A stretch of DNA of 64,000 nt from Muraenolepis orangiensis. Taxonomy: Eukaryota > Chordata > Actinopteri > Gadiformes > Muraenolepididae. The notes under the pieces were generated by a model, which did not search any database, was not told the origin of the DNA, and was given only the letters and a program-made list of their open reading frames with translations. Every line of letters begins with the position of its first letter. Position 1 is the first letter of the stretch. The position numbers and the translations under genes were made by a program. The stretch covers positions 2,497,605 to 2,561,604 of the forward strand of contig CM051020.1 in assembly GCA_027704905.1 (NCBI GenBank), in the 5' to 3' direction. Shown here one piece after another: positions 47,826-60,288 of this stretch.

Positions 47826-48038
47826 AGGCCCAGGGTGCGCCCGGCCCCGCCCAAAGGCCCGCCCCCTGAGGAGGCTCAGATCCCTCTGCCCCCCAGCGCC
47901 TCAAGGTGCTCCGGGACGTCCGAGAGCTGCCTGCCGCAGTCCCGCTGCTGTGACCCCTGTGCTAGCTGCCATTGCCGCTTCTTCAACGCTGTCTGCTTCT
48001 GCCTCAAGGCCAACTCCTTCTGCGCTAAGGAGGCCTAG
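47826..48038 (+). CDS. agrp2: agrp2 terminal coding exon (agouti cysteine domain)
   Basis: The acceptor TTCTCTTCCAG ends at 47825; the frame runs from AGG to TAG (48036-48038), 70 residues: a Pro-rich RPRVRPAPPKGPPPEEAQ, then ten cysteines in the agouti spacing (C-x6-C-x5-CC-x2-C-x2-C-x-C-x6-C-x-C-x6-C). The central motif is CCDPCASCHCRFFNAVCFC, with the RFF triad needed for melanocortin-receptor binding. FFNA favours an AgRP type over ASIP. Known for the family: secreted antagonist or inverse agonist of melanocortin receptors; teleost agrp2 is linked to background colour and pineal/stress control. The loop after cysteine 9 (LKANSF) is short and lacks the usual arginine. AATAAA occurs at 48054 and 48316. 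Confidence 0.93.
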   Translation, partial: RPRVRPAPPKGPPPEEAQIPLPPSASRCSGTSESCLPQSRCCDPCASCHCRFFNAVCFCLKANSFCAKEA

Positions 48039-48053
48039 GATGAGACACAAGCT

Positions 48054-48321
48054 AATAAAAGCACACGCTTGCACAATACCTCATTTATATAAATGTTGTT
48101 TTTGCTGTGAATGTTGTGGGTTTGTACAATCTAGTAGAGTTCCCTTGTTTGGTTAAAGTAAGCATGTGATAATCACTTTAAAACATTTTTTTTATTTTAA
48201 AATCCCCAAATGCATGAAGCATGACTTGTGTTGTGTTATGACCGCTGATATTTAATTATATTTATATCATTATATACATATATCTATATAGATATATTTA
48301 TATTTTATAAACTACAATAAA
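48054..48321 (+). terminator. agrp2 poly(A) signals
   Basis: AATAAA at 48054-48059, only 15 bases after the stop codon, and again at 48316-48321. The second gives a more usual 3' UTR. Cleavage sites are not visible. Confidence 0.5.
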
Positions 48322-48900
48322 CATGACTTGCCACTTGTCATTCCATGTAGCTTCTATATACTTATTTACGGTATGTATATATGTGTGTGGTTGGTGGCTG
48401 GTTTAAGCAGCCTCACCTGGCCTGAGTCAGACTGAATGGCACACCTGTGGGTCCTTGTTAATTGAGGTGTAAACAGCCTCCACCACACACTAGAGGAAGA
48501 GCTCTAGCATGTTCTATCTTCTCTGTCCAGGATTCCAAACCCTTTCAGGCGCCAGTGTAGCAGACGACGCTGCCATTAGCATGGCTCCTTGAGGGTTCCT
48601 CCCCAAGACAAAGACACAGGGTGATGAGGAATCTGGTTCATTGTAGAGTTGTTAATCATGCTTAAACCACCACCAACCACACACACTTCACATAGTGATT
48701 CTAACACCTTCTGTTGTTTCAGCAGAATATGCAAATCCCAACATTTTAACAGATGTTATGTTTAACAGAGTAATAACAGATGTTGGCAACATGTTGTAAC
48801 TGATGTCAGTCTGATGCACAAATATGGGCCTATATTTGAACATTAAAACTATATTACAAACAAATACACCCGAATAGAAGGTTTGTTCTGTGTCAGACAT
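48322..48900. other. Intergenic between agrp2 and wwp1
   Basis: A single diverged copy of the 45-bp unit is at 48397-48437 (AAGCAGCCTCACCTGGCC). No gene. Confidence 0.5.
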
Positions 48901-48914
48901 CTGGTTCTCCTCTA

Positions 48915-49617
48915 GAAGGACCGGAGAGAGAGACATACTATATAGATGGAGGAGGACCAGAGAGAGAGACATACTATATAGATGGAGGAGGACCAGAGAG
49001 AGAGACATACTATATAGATGGAGGAGGACCAGAGAGAGAGACATACTATATAGATGGAGGAGGACCAGAGAGAGAGACAGACTATATAGATGGAGGAGGA
49101 CCAGAGAGAGACATACTATATAGATGGAGGAGGACCAGAGAGAGAGACATACTATATAGATGGAGGAGGACCAGAGAGAGAGACATACTATATAGATGGA
49201 GGAGGACCAGAGAGAGAGACATACTATATAGATGGAGGAGGACTAGAGAGAGACATACTATATAGATGGAGGAGGACCAGAGAGAGACATACTATATAGA
49301 TGGAGGAGGACCAGAGAGAGACATACTATATAGATGGAGGAGGACCAGAGAGAGAGACATACTATATAGATGGAGGAGGACCAGAGAGAGAGACATACTA
49401 TATAGATGAAGGAGGACCAGAGAGAGAGACAGACTATATAGATGGAGGAGGACCAGAGAGAGACATACTATATAGATGGAGGAGGACCAGAGAGAGACAT
49501 ACTATATAGATGGAGGAGGACCAGAGAGAGACATACTATATAGATGGAGGAGGACCAGAGAGAGAGACATACTATATAGATGGAGGAGGACCAGAGAGAG
49601 AGACATACTATATAGAT
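48915..49617 (+). repeat. 32-36-bp minisatellite (about 21 copies)
   Basis: Units contain GACATACTATATAGATGGAG followed by GAGGACCAGAGAGA; they differ by one GA, so frames vary. Confidence 0.95.
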
Positions 49618-49759
49618 GCACCAACCATGTAAACAAAGTACAAAAGAGAGCAAGCTACATTGTTAAAGTCCTCTTAGTCCACTGCTGCTTCTTACTGAAG
49701 TCAAGTACAATCTACTGTATGTGTATGTCATCAATCACAGTCTCAAAGGGCTTCACATC

Positions 49760-50300
49760 ATCTAGGTCGTCCTCAGACGAGCCTGCTGCCAGAGCTTCCA
49801 ATCTTTTCGGTCCTCCATACATCTGGCTAGCTCCCCGGAGCTCTCCACACCCGCATCCTTCCTCAGTATGTCCACATACGTCGGTGTGGGACGTCCTCTA
49901 AGTCGGTGCCCGTGTGTTGGCTCCCAGAGTACTAGTTTGCTAGCTGGGAGTTCTTGGTGTCTGTGGCAGTGACCTGCAAGCTTCATCCTTCTCGATGCTA
50001 CTTTGTCACTTAGCCTTGGTAGCCCCCCGTACAGATGCTTGTTGGTAACGACTCTGCATTAAGGACAGATGATCTCCATTTCCTCCTTACCAGTATGTAG
50101 TCCAACTGACGCAGCATACCAGAAGCTCGGTCCTGGAACGTCCATCTCTTGCCCATCCGCTTACGGAACAAGGTGTTGGCGGCCAGGAGCTCGTGTTCCG
50201 TAAGCAGGGCGGATAGATATTCTCCGTTGCGGTTGGTGTTGTTGTGGTATGTGAAGGGTGCGTCCTCTGGTCGGAGTCTTGCATTGAAGTCCCCCACACA
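49760..50300 (-). pseudogene. LINE with internal deletion (endonuclease joined to C-terminus)
   Basis: On the minus strand, the frame 50297-50010 matches the end of an exonuclease-endonuclease-phosphatase domain (MGDFNARL, LDYILVRRKWRSSVLNAES). The frame 49986-49762 matches a LINE C-terminus (MKLAGHCHRHQELPASKLVL, GRPTPTYVDILRKDAG). The RT between them is absent. Wording is shared with teleost proteins mislabelled craniofacial development protein 2-like. Confidence 0.8.
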
Positions 50301-50304
50301 GGCT

Positions 50305-50658
50305 GATGGTTAGATGGACCATGTGGAGAACCTTTAGTCTAGTACCTATCAGTTTGATGGTTAGATGGACCATGTAGAGAACCTCTAGTCTAGTACCTAT
50401 CAGTCTGATCATTAGATGGACCATGTAGAGAACCTCTAGTCTAGTACCTATCAGTTTGATGGTTAGATGGACCATGTGGAGAACCTCTAGTCTAGTACCT
50501 ATCAGTCTGGTGATGAGATGGACCATGGAGAGAACCTCTAGTCTAGTACCTATCAGTCTGATGATGAGATGGACCATGGAGAGAACCTCTAGTCTCGTAA
50601 CTATCAGTCTGATCATGAGATGGACCATGGAGAGAACCTCTAGTCTAGTACCTATCAG
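50305..50658 (-). repeat. 51-bp minisatellite, about seven copies
   Basis: Units contain TAGATGGACCATGTAGAGAA and TCTAGTCTAGTACCTATCAG; 51 bp keeps the frame. Confidence 0.93.
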
Positions 50659-50744
50659 CATCAGGGGGGAAGGCTAATAGGTGGATTTAGCTGTAATGAG
50701 AGCTGAGGTTTTAATTTAAATTTCATCTTAATATAGGAACCTTT

Positions 50745-51055
50745 GTTCCAAGTCAAGCAGGCTAAGGAAAAGCTTCTTCCCCTCAGCTGTCATCTCTCTG
50801 AACTCTGGACCACGATGACAACCCCCCCCCCCTGCTGCCCAACATACAAACTCTGAACTCTGCTCACAACACCCGTTCACCATCAATGTCTTTAACGGCC
50901 TTGCACTGTATCATAACTCCCTACCTCGACCTATAGTTTACATATTTATTGTTTACATACCTGTATGATAGTCATGTACATTTTTACTGTACTTACCGTG
51001 TATATATATTAATCTTCAACCGTTGATATAACTACACACCCCTGCTTACCTTCTG

Positions 51056-51094
<39 letters not shown>

Positions 51095-51430
51095 TTTGAT
51101 ACAACTGCATACCCCTGCTCACTACCTGTTTATACTTGTATATATATACCTATAATTCTGCACATATCTCATACCTACTCCTCTCTAAGTTATTTTCTAC
51201 CTGTTTTTAGTAGTTTTTTTTTTTAGTAGACTGTTTTAACATATTATTCAACAACTGTAAATGTTATTGCTATCACCATGCACTTTACTGTTCATTATAT
51301 ATCACTATGCACTTTACTGTAACATGTGCACTCTGGTTAGATGCCAAATTATTTTCGCTGTACTGTACTTGTGCTGTGAGATGACAATAAATTAGAATCA
51401 AATCTAATCTAATCTAATCTAATCTAATCT
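50745..51430 (+). pseudogene. L2/CR1-like LINE 3' end with (TCTAA)n tail
   Basis: Starts with the end of ORF2 (FPSAVISLNSGPR), then a long AT-rich 3' UTR with (TA)n at 51061-51089 and ends CTGTGAGATGACAATAAATT plus (TCTAA)n. The same 3' end recurs at 63095-63199. Confidence 0.75.
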
Positions 51431-52555
51431 AATAATGGGAATTATATAAAGTGACTCTAAGGGAATGATAAGGTCCTTCAGGTAGGGTGACGCTAATCTG
51501 TGCTGGAGTTTATAGGTAAGTAGTATCACTACTTAGTAGAATCTAATCTGACCTGGCATTACTTGGAAGCCAGTGGAAGCAGGAGAGAATAGGAGTATTG
51601 GGGTTGAATGTTCTGGTTCTAGCACACATGTGGATGAGTAGAATGCCATAGAGCCTGAGACCTCAGCTAGGCTCGCACATGATGTCCAGTTGCTATAGTC
51701 TAACCATATATGGATATGACCCCATTTACAAAGCTTGATGGTGTCCACGTTCTGAGGTTGTTTTTGCATCAGACTTTTTACAGCTCCAAAGAGAAACTTA
51801 GGTTTTCAGTTATTTTCTTTGAATGAATGATGCTAGAGAAGTAGGTGTTTCTGGAGGTAGTTGTGTTTTGTTTTGTAGCTGAGCAGGTGTGGCATGCAAG
51901 AGGATAGACTTGATCAACAACAACTTTAGCCATTCTCCTTCTACTTTTCTGCAGCTTGGCTTGAGAGTGAGAGTGGTTGAACCATGGCGCTGGTCTTTAC
52001 TGCTACACTACTGGCACTTTAAAATGCTTTGCCATATGTTTATACCCTATCATCAGTCCTTTTATTGTTCATTTTATTGTATAGTATTGTTATGGTAGTT
52101 GTATATAGTATATAGTAGGTTGTTTATAGTGTTGTCTATCGTATATTTTTGTTAAGTAAAGTATAGTATTGCATAGTTTAAGTATAGTAAAGTAAAGTTG
52201 TTGAATTTCATACTGCGGGAGGCAATGGGGAGTCAGTATTCCATTGTACTTGTGGTAAATAAAATCATCTTGCATCTTGAATATGATGCCAGCAAACTGC
52301 CTCTGTTTAAAAGTTTTCTTGACACCAACGGAAAGTATTAGAGCATAGCTTTCTACCCACCAACACTCAGAGTGTGTGTGTGTGCGTGTGTGTGTATATG
52401 TTTATTATTCTTATGAAGAGAGAATGAAAGAAAGAAAGAAAGAAAGAAACTCAACCTGAATGAGTCTGACAGCTTGACCCTGTAGAAAATACAATAATTA
52501 TAATTATAATGCAATAAATAAATGCACTATTCAGAGTACGTTTATGTTTTAATAT
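51431..52555. other. Intergenic, with a LINE-like tail at 52205-52285
   Basis: CATACTGCGGGAGGCAATGG near 52210 resembles 11510-11540. (GAAA)n lies at 52428-52447. No gene. Confidence 0.5.
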
Positions 52556-52559
52556 CTAC

Positions 52560-52838
52560 ACAGTGTTCTAATGCTAATGTATTGATCCGGGTGACGGTAA
52601 GGTGTGCTGCTTACTGCTGGACCCGGAGGACTGGAGCCGCTTGATGGAGACTGACCGGTAGACCGACTAGAAGACAGACCGACTAGAAGACCGACCGACT
52701 AGAAGACTGACTAGAAGACCGACCGACCGACCGGCAGCCGCATCACCGCCGGCCCGACGGCTGGCGTGTAAGCAGTGAGCTGAAGGGGGAGAGCCCGGAG
52801 CTACTCGGGACTAACGGGAAGCTGGAGCCACCGACACG
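52560..52838 (+). promoter_or_regulatory. wwp1: Probable wwp1 CpG-rich promoter and first non-coding exon
   Basis: A local CpG-rich block with GACCGACTAGAAGA repeats ends in GACACG|GTAATA (52838), a possible donor; an alternative donor is GTAAGC at 52768. It is placed upstream of the wwp1 start-codon exon. First-exon status is inferred. Confidence 0.4.
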
Positions 52839-54359
52839 GTAATAGAACCACGTCTGACCGGTCCCACTGACTCGGTCAGGCCCCGTAACAACACCACGTC
52901 GCTCGGCGGGTCGTCTCTTAACGGTCTGTTCTCCACCTTCCAGCCGACGGTCCGTCTTTGTGATGGCGGACCGTCAGCTGAGGAGTTAGCTCAGAGAGCT
53001 AGCAAGCTCAGAGAGCTAACTAGCTAGCGAGCTACCGGGCCCGTCTGTTGGCTCTCAGGGTTACTTTACAACAACAACATCACTGCATGCTATCTAGGCG
53101 TTCCTCTTGCTATACTATGGGCCTCCATTACATGTAGGATATGGTGTTTACTGCACACCAAAAGCAATGGTTGTTCTTCGGTTTGTTTTCGATGCATTTC
53201 GGGATAGTATTTCAGGCTATTGGACAGTTGGTCACAGCTAGCTCGATTACTCTGGAAAACAAGACGTTAGCATTGTTTTTAGCCGTTCGCCAGCCTGTTA
53301 GCTTGTAGCTTGTTTATTGTTGTTTTTTCCCCGCACACATCGAATGCTGAACGTTGTGGAGTAATCCCAACTTTACAATAGTAAAGTAATATATCTGGCG
53401 AGTCGTGTCATCTTAAGCACCGTTTTTTAAACACACATCGGCTGTCCTACAACTGTCATAAACTCTAGCCAGTGTTTTGCTAATGCAAGAAGTATGTAAT
53501 TTGAGTTGAGCTAAGGTGACATTAGTGGTTGAGATATCAACACCAGGATCTAGACCTCAACAACTGTACGACTAAGTCCCTTTCTTGACTAAGACTTTTT
53601 CTTGACTGTCATTTTCTATACATCTTTGATTTGGTATACAAGGAGGGGAGCCCTTGATTCCCACACTAACATTGGTGCATTTGTGTTGTGAGCAAAGAGG
53701 TCCATAAACGAGGGAACTTTTGAAGCACAACAACCAGTTGTTAATTAGGCCTGTGATTCAGTATATATTCAGTAAAGTTTAATGCAGTTTCTTGCAAGAA
53801 TCACCGCCTGCAGCCCACACGGTCTGGACCGAGCCGCTAGTTCAGAATGCAGTTCGATGCTCCAATCATTCAATGCGATGTTGTCCTCCTTTAATGTCAT
53901 CGTAAATGTAAACTACGATGTTGTTGTGCTATGTCTCACCCCATCCACGTCAGGGATACAAAAGTTATTCTGGCATGATGATAATTAGTTATATTAATAG
54001 GCAAACCTGCACGTCTTATTGCATTAATGCTTTTAAGTTTACCCCATGTTCAATCCGGTTGTTTGTGTCCATGTAAACATATATGGTATGTATGGTAGTT
54101 TGTGACTTTCCCCTACAGGCAGTAAAGCAACATGGTAGTAAAAGAGCAGTAGCAAAGGTGTCACAGGCATATTATATATGCAAAATCTGACTTATTTCGT
54201 AGTTTTCCCTATACAAATAAATAATTGTAAAAGTTTGGGCTACAGAACATGATTTGCAACACATATAGTATGTAAAAACCTTTCATATTGTATTATAATT
54301 TTAAAAAGGATTACAACCCTAAAATTACAAATGGGGGATGACTGCATTATCACTGTTGT
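52839..54359 (+). other. wwp1 intron 1, first part
   Basis: CpG-rich until about 53060, then AT-moderate. No exon or element recognised. Confidence 0.5.
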
Positions 54360-55096
54360 CTCCACGGTTTAGTCCTGTTCTGGGTTGTATCTGCTGTCGA
54401 GGATATATAAGTCTGGTTTAGTCCTGTTCTGGGTTGTATCTGCTGTCGAGGATATATAAGTCTGGTTTAGTCCTGTTCTGGGTTGTATCCGCTATAGAGG
54501 ATAAATAAGTCTGGTTTAGTCTTGTTCTGGGTTGTATCCGCTATAGAGGATATATAAGTCTGGTTTAGTCCTGTTCTGGGTTGTATCCGCTATAGAGGAT
54601 ATATAAGTCTGGTTTAGTCTTGTTCTGGGTTGTATCCGCTATAGAGGATATATAAGTCTAGTTCAGTCCTGTTCTGGGTTGTATCTGCTGTCGAGGATAT
54701 ATAAGTCTGGTTTAGTCCTGTTCTGGGTTGTATCCGCTATAGAGGATATATAAGTCTGGTTTAGTCTTGTTCTGGGTTGTATCTGCTATAGAGGATATAT
54801 AAGTCTGGTTCAGTCCTGTTCTGGGTTGTATCTGCTGTCGAGGATATATAAGTCTGGTTTAGTCCTGTTCTGGGTTGTATCCGCTATAGAGGATAAATAA
54901 GTCTGGTTTAGTCCTGTTCTGGGTTGTATCCGCTATAGAGGATATATAAGTCTGGTTCAGTCCTGTTCTGGGTTGTATCTGCTGTCGAGGATATATAAGT
55001 CTGGTTTAGTCTTGTTCTGGGTTGTATCCGCTATAGAGGATAAATAAGTCTAGTTTAGTCTTGTTCTGGGTTGTATCCGCTATAGAGGATAAATAA
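54360..55096 (+). repeat. 49-bp minisatellite, about 15 copies
   Basis: Units contain TTAGTCCTGTTCTGGGTTGT; two variants (CTGCTGTCGAGG and CCGCTATAGAGG) alternate in a higher-order pattern. Confidence 0.95.
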
Positions 55097-55198
55097 TGGC
55101 AACTAGGTCCACATAATTCTTTGTTCTCATAATTTCTCTCCATTGACTTTGTATGTGCCTCAGATGCAGTACCAACAGGGTGAATAACCCAGAGCTTA

Positions 55199-56158
55199 GT
55201 TCCCACTGTCCGTTACGAACGCCACGATTGGCCATTCCTAGCTGATCTTGGAATTTCTCTGAAATTTCAGGTTTGGATACGAGGTGATGCGAGTTGATAC
55301 GTTCTGATACGATTTGTTGCGCTCAAATGCGATCTGGTCATGATTTGTTAATTTCAGGTGTCATGGTCTGATCTCCCGTTCAGATACGATCACATACGTT
55401 CCGATAGGATTGTTTAGATCGAGTCCACGATTGGGTCTTGATCTGACACGATCATCACGATCGGGTTCCCCGAATTGGTACGTGTAGATACGTTCCGATA
55501 CGTTCATCACGAACCGATGCACTCCGTTACGATAAGATGTGATGTCTTTCACGATCATGATCGAGGGTGATCACGATTTGAGCTACGACTGGACCCCGAC
55601 GGGTAGAGACCCAATACAGCCTTGGCTGTACCTGACTGACCATGGACTTCATTGTTTCTTGAACTTTTACAGAGTGAACTACAACAATCAAACATTGATG
55701 ATGGCAGGAGTTGCGGATGACAACTCGTAACAGATCGTGAGCGTTTGTGTAAAAACATAACTACTCGTATCTACTCGCATCTTCTCCTATCAACTCCTAT
55801 CTGCTCGTGAGTCATTCGTGTCAGGTCTTGAGCAATGGGACCCCACAGAGCGTAACAGATCGCAACACATCTCAACAGAGCGTGGTGTTTGTCTTGTCTA
55901 AGATCGATCCCGATCACCACGATTTGGAAGCACGATTAGATGCGATCTGTCGCGCTTTGTTACGATGCAATACGATCTGATACGATGATCCCGATTGACA
56001 ATTGACCGTAGAACATTTTTGAACCGTTCAAAAAGTTTCTACGATTAACACGATTGCCTCAAGATCTTGACTGACCTCAAGATCTGATATAGTCACCATG
56101 ATTAGTCCACGATTAAGACCACGACTTCAATCGTGCAGCGAATCGTGATAGTGGGAAC
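55199..56158. mobile_element. Non-autonomous foldback or MITE-like element, 960 bp
   Basis: Ends are GTTCCCACTGTC (left) and the complement of GATAGTGGGAAC (right), 11 of 12 matching, with CACGATTG also inverted at offset 23-24 from each end. The interior is packed with CACGAT, GATACGAT and GATCGT words and has no transposase frame. No clean target duplication was seen (TTA on the left, CTA on the right). Confidence 0.6.
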
Positions 56159-56880
56159 CTAGCATTAAGAACTGAAGAACGGAGCCTTTAAGTAGACCAT
56201 GTGGACAGGGGCCACAATAAGACGATATGCATCAGTTGGAAGAACGGGAAAACTGTTTGGACAGACAAACTATAGAGGTGGACGCCAACTCTGCCACACA
56301 AGGCCTGGTTTTGATCTTTGATGGGTTAACTGATGGTCTTACCTTGTAATTCCATGAAATAGTTGTAAATAAGTATTTGACTATTATTAGACTAGTATTT
56401 TGACTATTCAGTGGGATAATCTCTAAGAAGTGCCAGGTAAGGAGAACGTAGACCCATGTTCTCCCTGTTGGCTGTTCATACAGGTTTTTGCACGGCATGC
56501 ATCTCAGGCCTGATTGCACAGGAGACATACTTCACGTGACGGCTACCAGACACACAAACACATGGTAATACTGACCAAAAATATACACAACTAAATTACA
56601 TTTTATTCAGCATCTGACAGCCCACCTCATTGGGAAGGAGGCAACGCCTGCTCAACCAGCTGAATAATGAATATCTTAATTATTATCAGACGTTTATTCA
56701 TTCTGCTCCCCCACTCTGTTTTTCTATATCTATCACACTAATTCAGATAATTCTGTCTCACAACACGCAATATATGTACGCTTTCACTCACAATGATCCA
56801 TTCACTAGGTTTGAAGGTTTGAAGCTAAAGGCTTTTGGTGGTTTGGTTCAGCCCTTGGTTGCATATTGTCTTCCCCTCCG
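56159..56880 (+). other. wwp1 intron, nothing recognised
   Basis: AT-moderate, no exon. Confidence 0.5.
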
Positions 56881-57167
56881 GTACGACCCACTCTGTCCAT
56901 ATCTACTGGTTCTGTAGGGTGACTCTTTATACGACCCACTCTGTCCATATCTACTGGTTCTGTAGGGTGACTCTTTATACGACCCACTCTGTCCATATCT
57001 ACTGGTTCTGTAGGGTGACTCTTTATACGACCCACTCTGTCCATATCTACTGGTTCTGTAGGGTGACTCTTTATACGACCCACTCTGTCCATATCTACTG
57101 GTTCTGTAGGGTGACTCTTTATACGACCCACTCTGTCCATATCTACTGGTTCTGGTTCTGTAGGTCC
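56881..57167 (+). repeat. 48-bp minisatellite, about six copies
   Basis: Units contain CGACCCACTCTGTCCATATC; 48 bp keeps frames open on both strands. Confidence 0.95.
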
Positions 57168-57936
57168 GTGTTGTGGGGTGATGCCTAGTCCAGCCCCCTG
57201 TATTAGAGACACTTTATTAACAATGTCAGATGGCACATTTCTCTATCAATTGAAGTTCCATTGAAATTCAGTGTCAAACATTTCCGTCAAATGTATTTCA
57301 GATGCAATCATGCAATTATGTTTGTCACAGATCTCAAAGCAGTAGTTTTTAGATGAACATTCTGTGTATTAATGAACTGGTTTTTTTATGTTTATTTCCT
57401 TGGTAATTCACTGTTTGATAATGCCACTTGTTTTTGTGAAAATTACCTCCAATATAGTTTATAGTTCTCATTAGACTTTTAAAGAGAAAGAAACACACCA
57501 AGTGACCGTATAATAGAAAGTAGCCTATTTATTTGATCGCCATTTGTTCTAATGTATGTAATTATTGTTCCTCAAAACGGGTCAAAAAGCTCATTATCTC
57601 TAATTGGTACACTGGTTTAGAGGATTAGAAAGATGCAAATGTGCTGACTGCTATTTTCAGCAATTATCTTAAATCTTCTCTCCATTAGAGTGTGTTTGTG
57701 TTGTCTTTCCTCAGCTTGTAGGGTAAGAGGGGCTCTCACTACTTCTACTAATAGGAATACAAACTGTAGGTTTAGGGAACATCCAATATGTTGTATTAGA
57801 AGTTACTTGCCAGTATAAACGTGCAGTGACATGATCCAGTCCTAGTGTGTTCTTGTAGAACTTGGTATGGTCAGCACCCACCCTATTTAGCGACTAAGGC
57901 AGGAACCCTATTTTATTTTGCACAGTTGGCAATTCA
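57168..57936 (+). other. wwp1 intron, nothing recognised
   Basis: AT-rich; no exon or repeat recognised. Confidence 0.5.
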
Positions 57937-59990
57937 AGTTAAGTTTATTGTCACTTCACAGTTTACACAAGTATAAGCAATGAGTGAAAATCTTATGTGC
58001 AATTCCCGACGACAGACGGCAGTTATAAAAAAACAGAATAGAATAAAAATAAGTGTATACAAAACTGTATAAGTTAAATATATAAAAATGCAATATATAA
58101 AATGCAATATATCCGCACAGAAAAAAAAAAATATATATCTATATCTATATCTATCTCAATGTAATCAAATCTACATTGTTATATCAGCAGCCTGATGGCC
58201 TGACTGTGGAAGCTATCTGAGTCTATTTGATACCACTTGATACTGAGGTATCGCCTGCCTGACGGTAACAGTGAGTACAGTTCGTGGCTGGGGTGGGCAT
58301 TGTCTTTATGATGCGTTTGGCCTTGGCCACGCACCGCTGGTTGTATATATCCAGGAGGGAGGGGAGCTCACCTCCAACGATATACTGGGCCGTCCACACC
58401 ACCCTTTGAAGCGCTCTGCGCTCGAGTGCGGTGCAGTTCCCGTACCAGGCCGTGATACACCCTGTAAGAACACTCTCGATTGTGATGGTGTAGAATGTTC
58501 TCAGGATGCGGGGGCCCATGCTGAATTTCCTCAGACGCCTGAGGAAATACAGGCGTTGTTGGGCCCTTTTCACCACGTGTGTGGTGTGCGTGGACCATGT
58601 GAGGTCCTCAGAGATGTGCACGCCGAGGAACTTGAAGCTGCTGACCCTCTCTACTGCAACACCGTCGATGGAGATAGGGGCGTGCTCTCCTCTCTGCTTC
58701 CTGAAGTCCACGATCAGCTCCTTGGTCTTCTTGACGTTGAGGGCGAGGCTGTTCTCCTGGCACCACAGTGATCCAACCTCCTCCCTGTAGGCTGTCTCGT
58801 CGTCGCCGGCGATCAGGCCCATCACTGTCGTGTCGTCAGTGATGACGTTGGAGCTGTGCATAGCCATGCAGTCGTGGGTGTAGAGGAGAGGGCTCAGCAC
58901 GCATCCCTGGGGGGCTCCCGTGTCAGTGGCTCTGTGGTGGTGCTGCCCATCCTCACCACCTGGCGGCGGTCTGACAGGAGGTCCAGTATCCAGCTGCACG
59001 TGGATGGGGGCACGCCTAGACCTCTAAGCTTGGTGTCGAGCTTGGCAAGAACTATCGTGTTGAACGCTGAGCTGTAGTCCACAAACAGCATTCGCACATA
59101 ACAGTTCTTTCCCTCCAGGTGGGAAAGGGCAGTGTGGAGAGCCATGGCTGGATCTGTTTTGATGATATGCAAATTGCCATGGGTCCAGCGTAGCAGGTAA
59201 CACGGAGCCAATGAAGTCCTTGACCAACCTCTCGAAGCTTTTGCTGACAATCAAGGTGAGGGCTACAGGTCTATCCTCGTTCAGGCAGGTTACCTTGGGT
59301 TGTTTAGGGACAGGCACGATGGTGGACATGCGGGAACAACAGCCTGGGACAGGGAGAGGTTGAAGATGTCTGCAAAGACTCCTTTCAACTGGTCTGCGCA
59401 TGCTCTGAGGACGCGGCCCGGGATGTCGTCGGGGCCTGCCGCCTTACGGATGTTCAACCGCTTGAAGGTGCGGCGCAGATCCGCCTCCGAGAGGTTCAGC
59501 AGGCTGGTCTCCTCAGGCGGCGCTGGCTTCGGCGGGCTGCCGTTCACGTCGAACACGTAACAATTATTATTGTTAATAATAATGTGTGCATATATATTTT
59601 TATTATTAACCCCTGCTCTACACAACTGGTTTTCCCTCTGAAGTTCGTTATCGTCTGTAGCCCCTGCCACATACCCCTCGCGTCATGGCTCTTAAATTTC
59701 TCCTCCACTCTGACCTTGTACTCCCGCTTGGCAGTGACGATGGTCTTACGGAGGTCGTAACGGGCTCTTGTGTATATACCTCCATATTCCCGGAGCCAAA
59801 GGCGGCGTTACGCGCGTGGAGGGCAGCGCGAACATCGCTGTTAATCCACGGTTTCTGGTTGGGATATATCTGAACCGACTTGGTCGGAACAACGTCCTCT
59901 ATGCACTTCTTGATGAACCCGGTGACTGAGGACGCGTATTCGCTGAGGTTATTCTCCGAGGCAACCCGGAACATGTCCCTGTCAGTGCGA
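57937..59990 (-). pseudogene. L2/CR1-like LINE, longer copy, antisense in wwp1 intron
   Basis: Minus strand, several frames: LSEADLRRTFKRLNIRKAAG, KAAGPDDIPGRVLRACADQL, the RT block A region (NCYVRMLFVDYSSAFNTIVL), block B (TGAPQGCVLSPLLYTHDCMA), then VITDDTTVMGLIAGDDETAY where the phenylalanine-alanine of FADD are lost, NVKKTKELIVDFRKQRGEH, RILRTFYTITIESVLTGCIT and the C-terminus. The 3' UTR is at 57937-58200, as in the copy at 10296. The ORF2 linker carries an (ATT)n insertion near 59560-59612. Not functional. Confidence 0.88.
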
Positions 59991-60231
59991 TCAAAATTAC
60001 TTTGAAATTGAAACGTGGCAAAAAGGTTTTATCTTTTGTGTTTATATACGTAGCTGTTTATATAGCTTACGGTCTAAATCTGCCATCCCATCTTTTTATT
60101 ATTCAAAATGCTAACCAGCAGAAATGCCAAAGTGGACCAGGTTTTGTAATGGGAACCTATGGGAGACTCCCGGTCATTGCAGTTGTGTAACCAGCTCAGC
60201 TGATTCTTCAAGTTCTGTTTGTCTTTTGCAG

Positions 60232-60288
60232 GAGAACCATGGGACACGGAGTGGGCTAGAAGGAGACAGCAACGCACACCAGACGCAG
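60232..60288 (+). promoter_or_regulatory. wwp1: Possible wwp1 5' UTR exon with short upstream frame
   Basis: Acceptor TGTCTTTTGCAG ends at 60231; possible donor GCAG|GTAGAC at 60289. Contains ATGGGACACGGAGTGGGCTA then G, a seven-codon upstream frame. The donor is weak, so the call is tentative. Confidence 0.35.
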
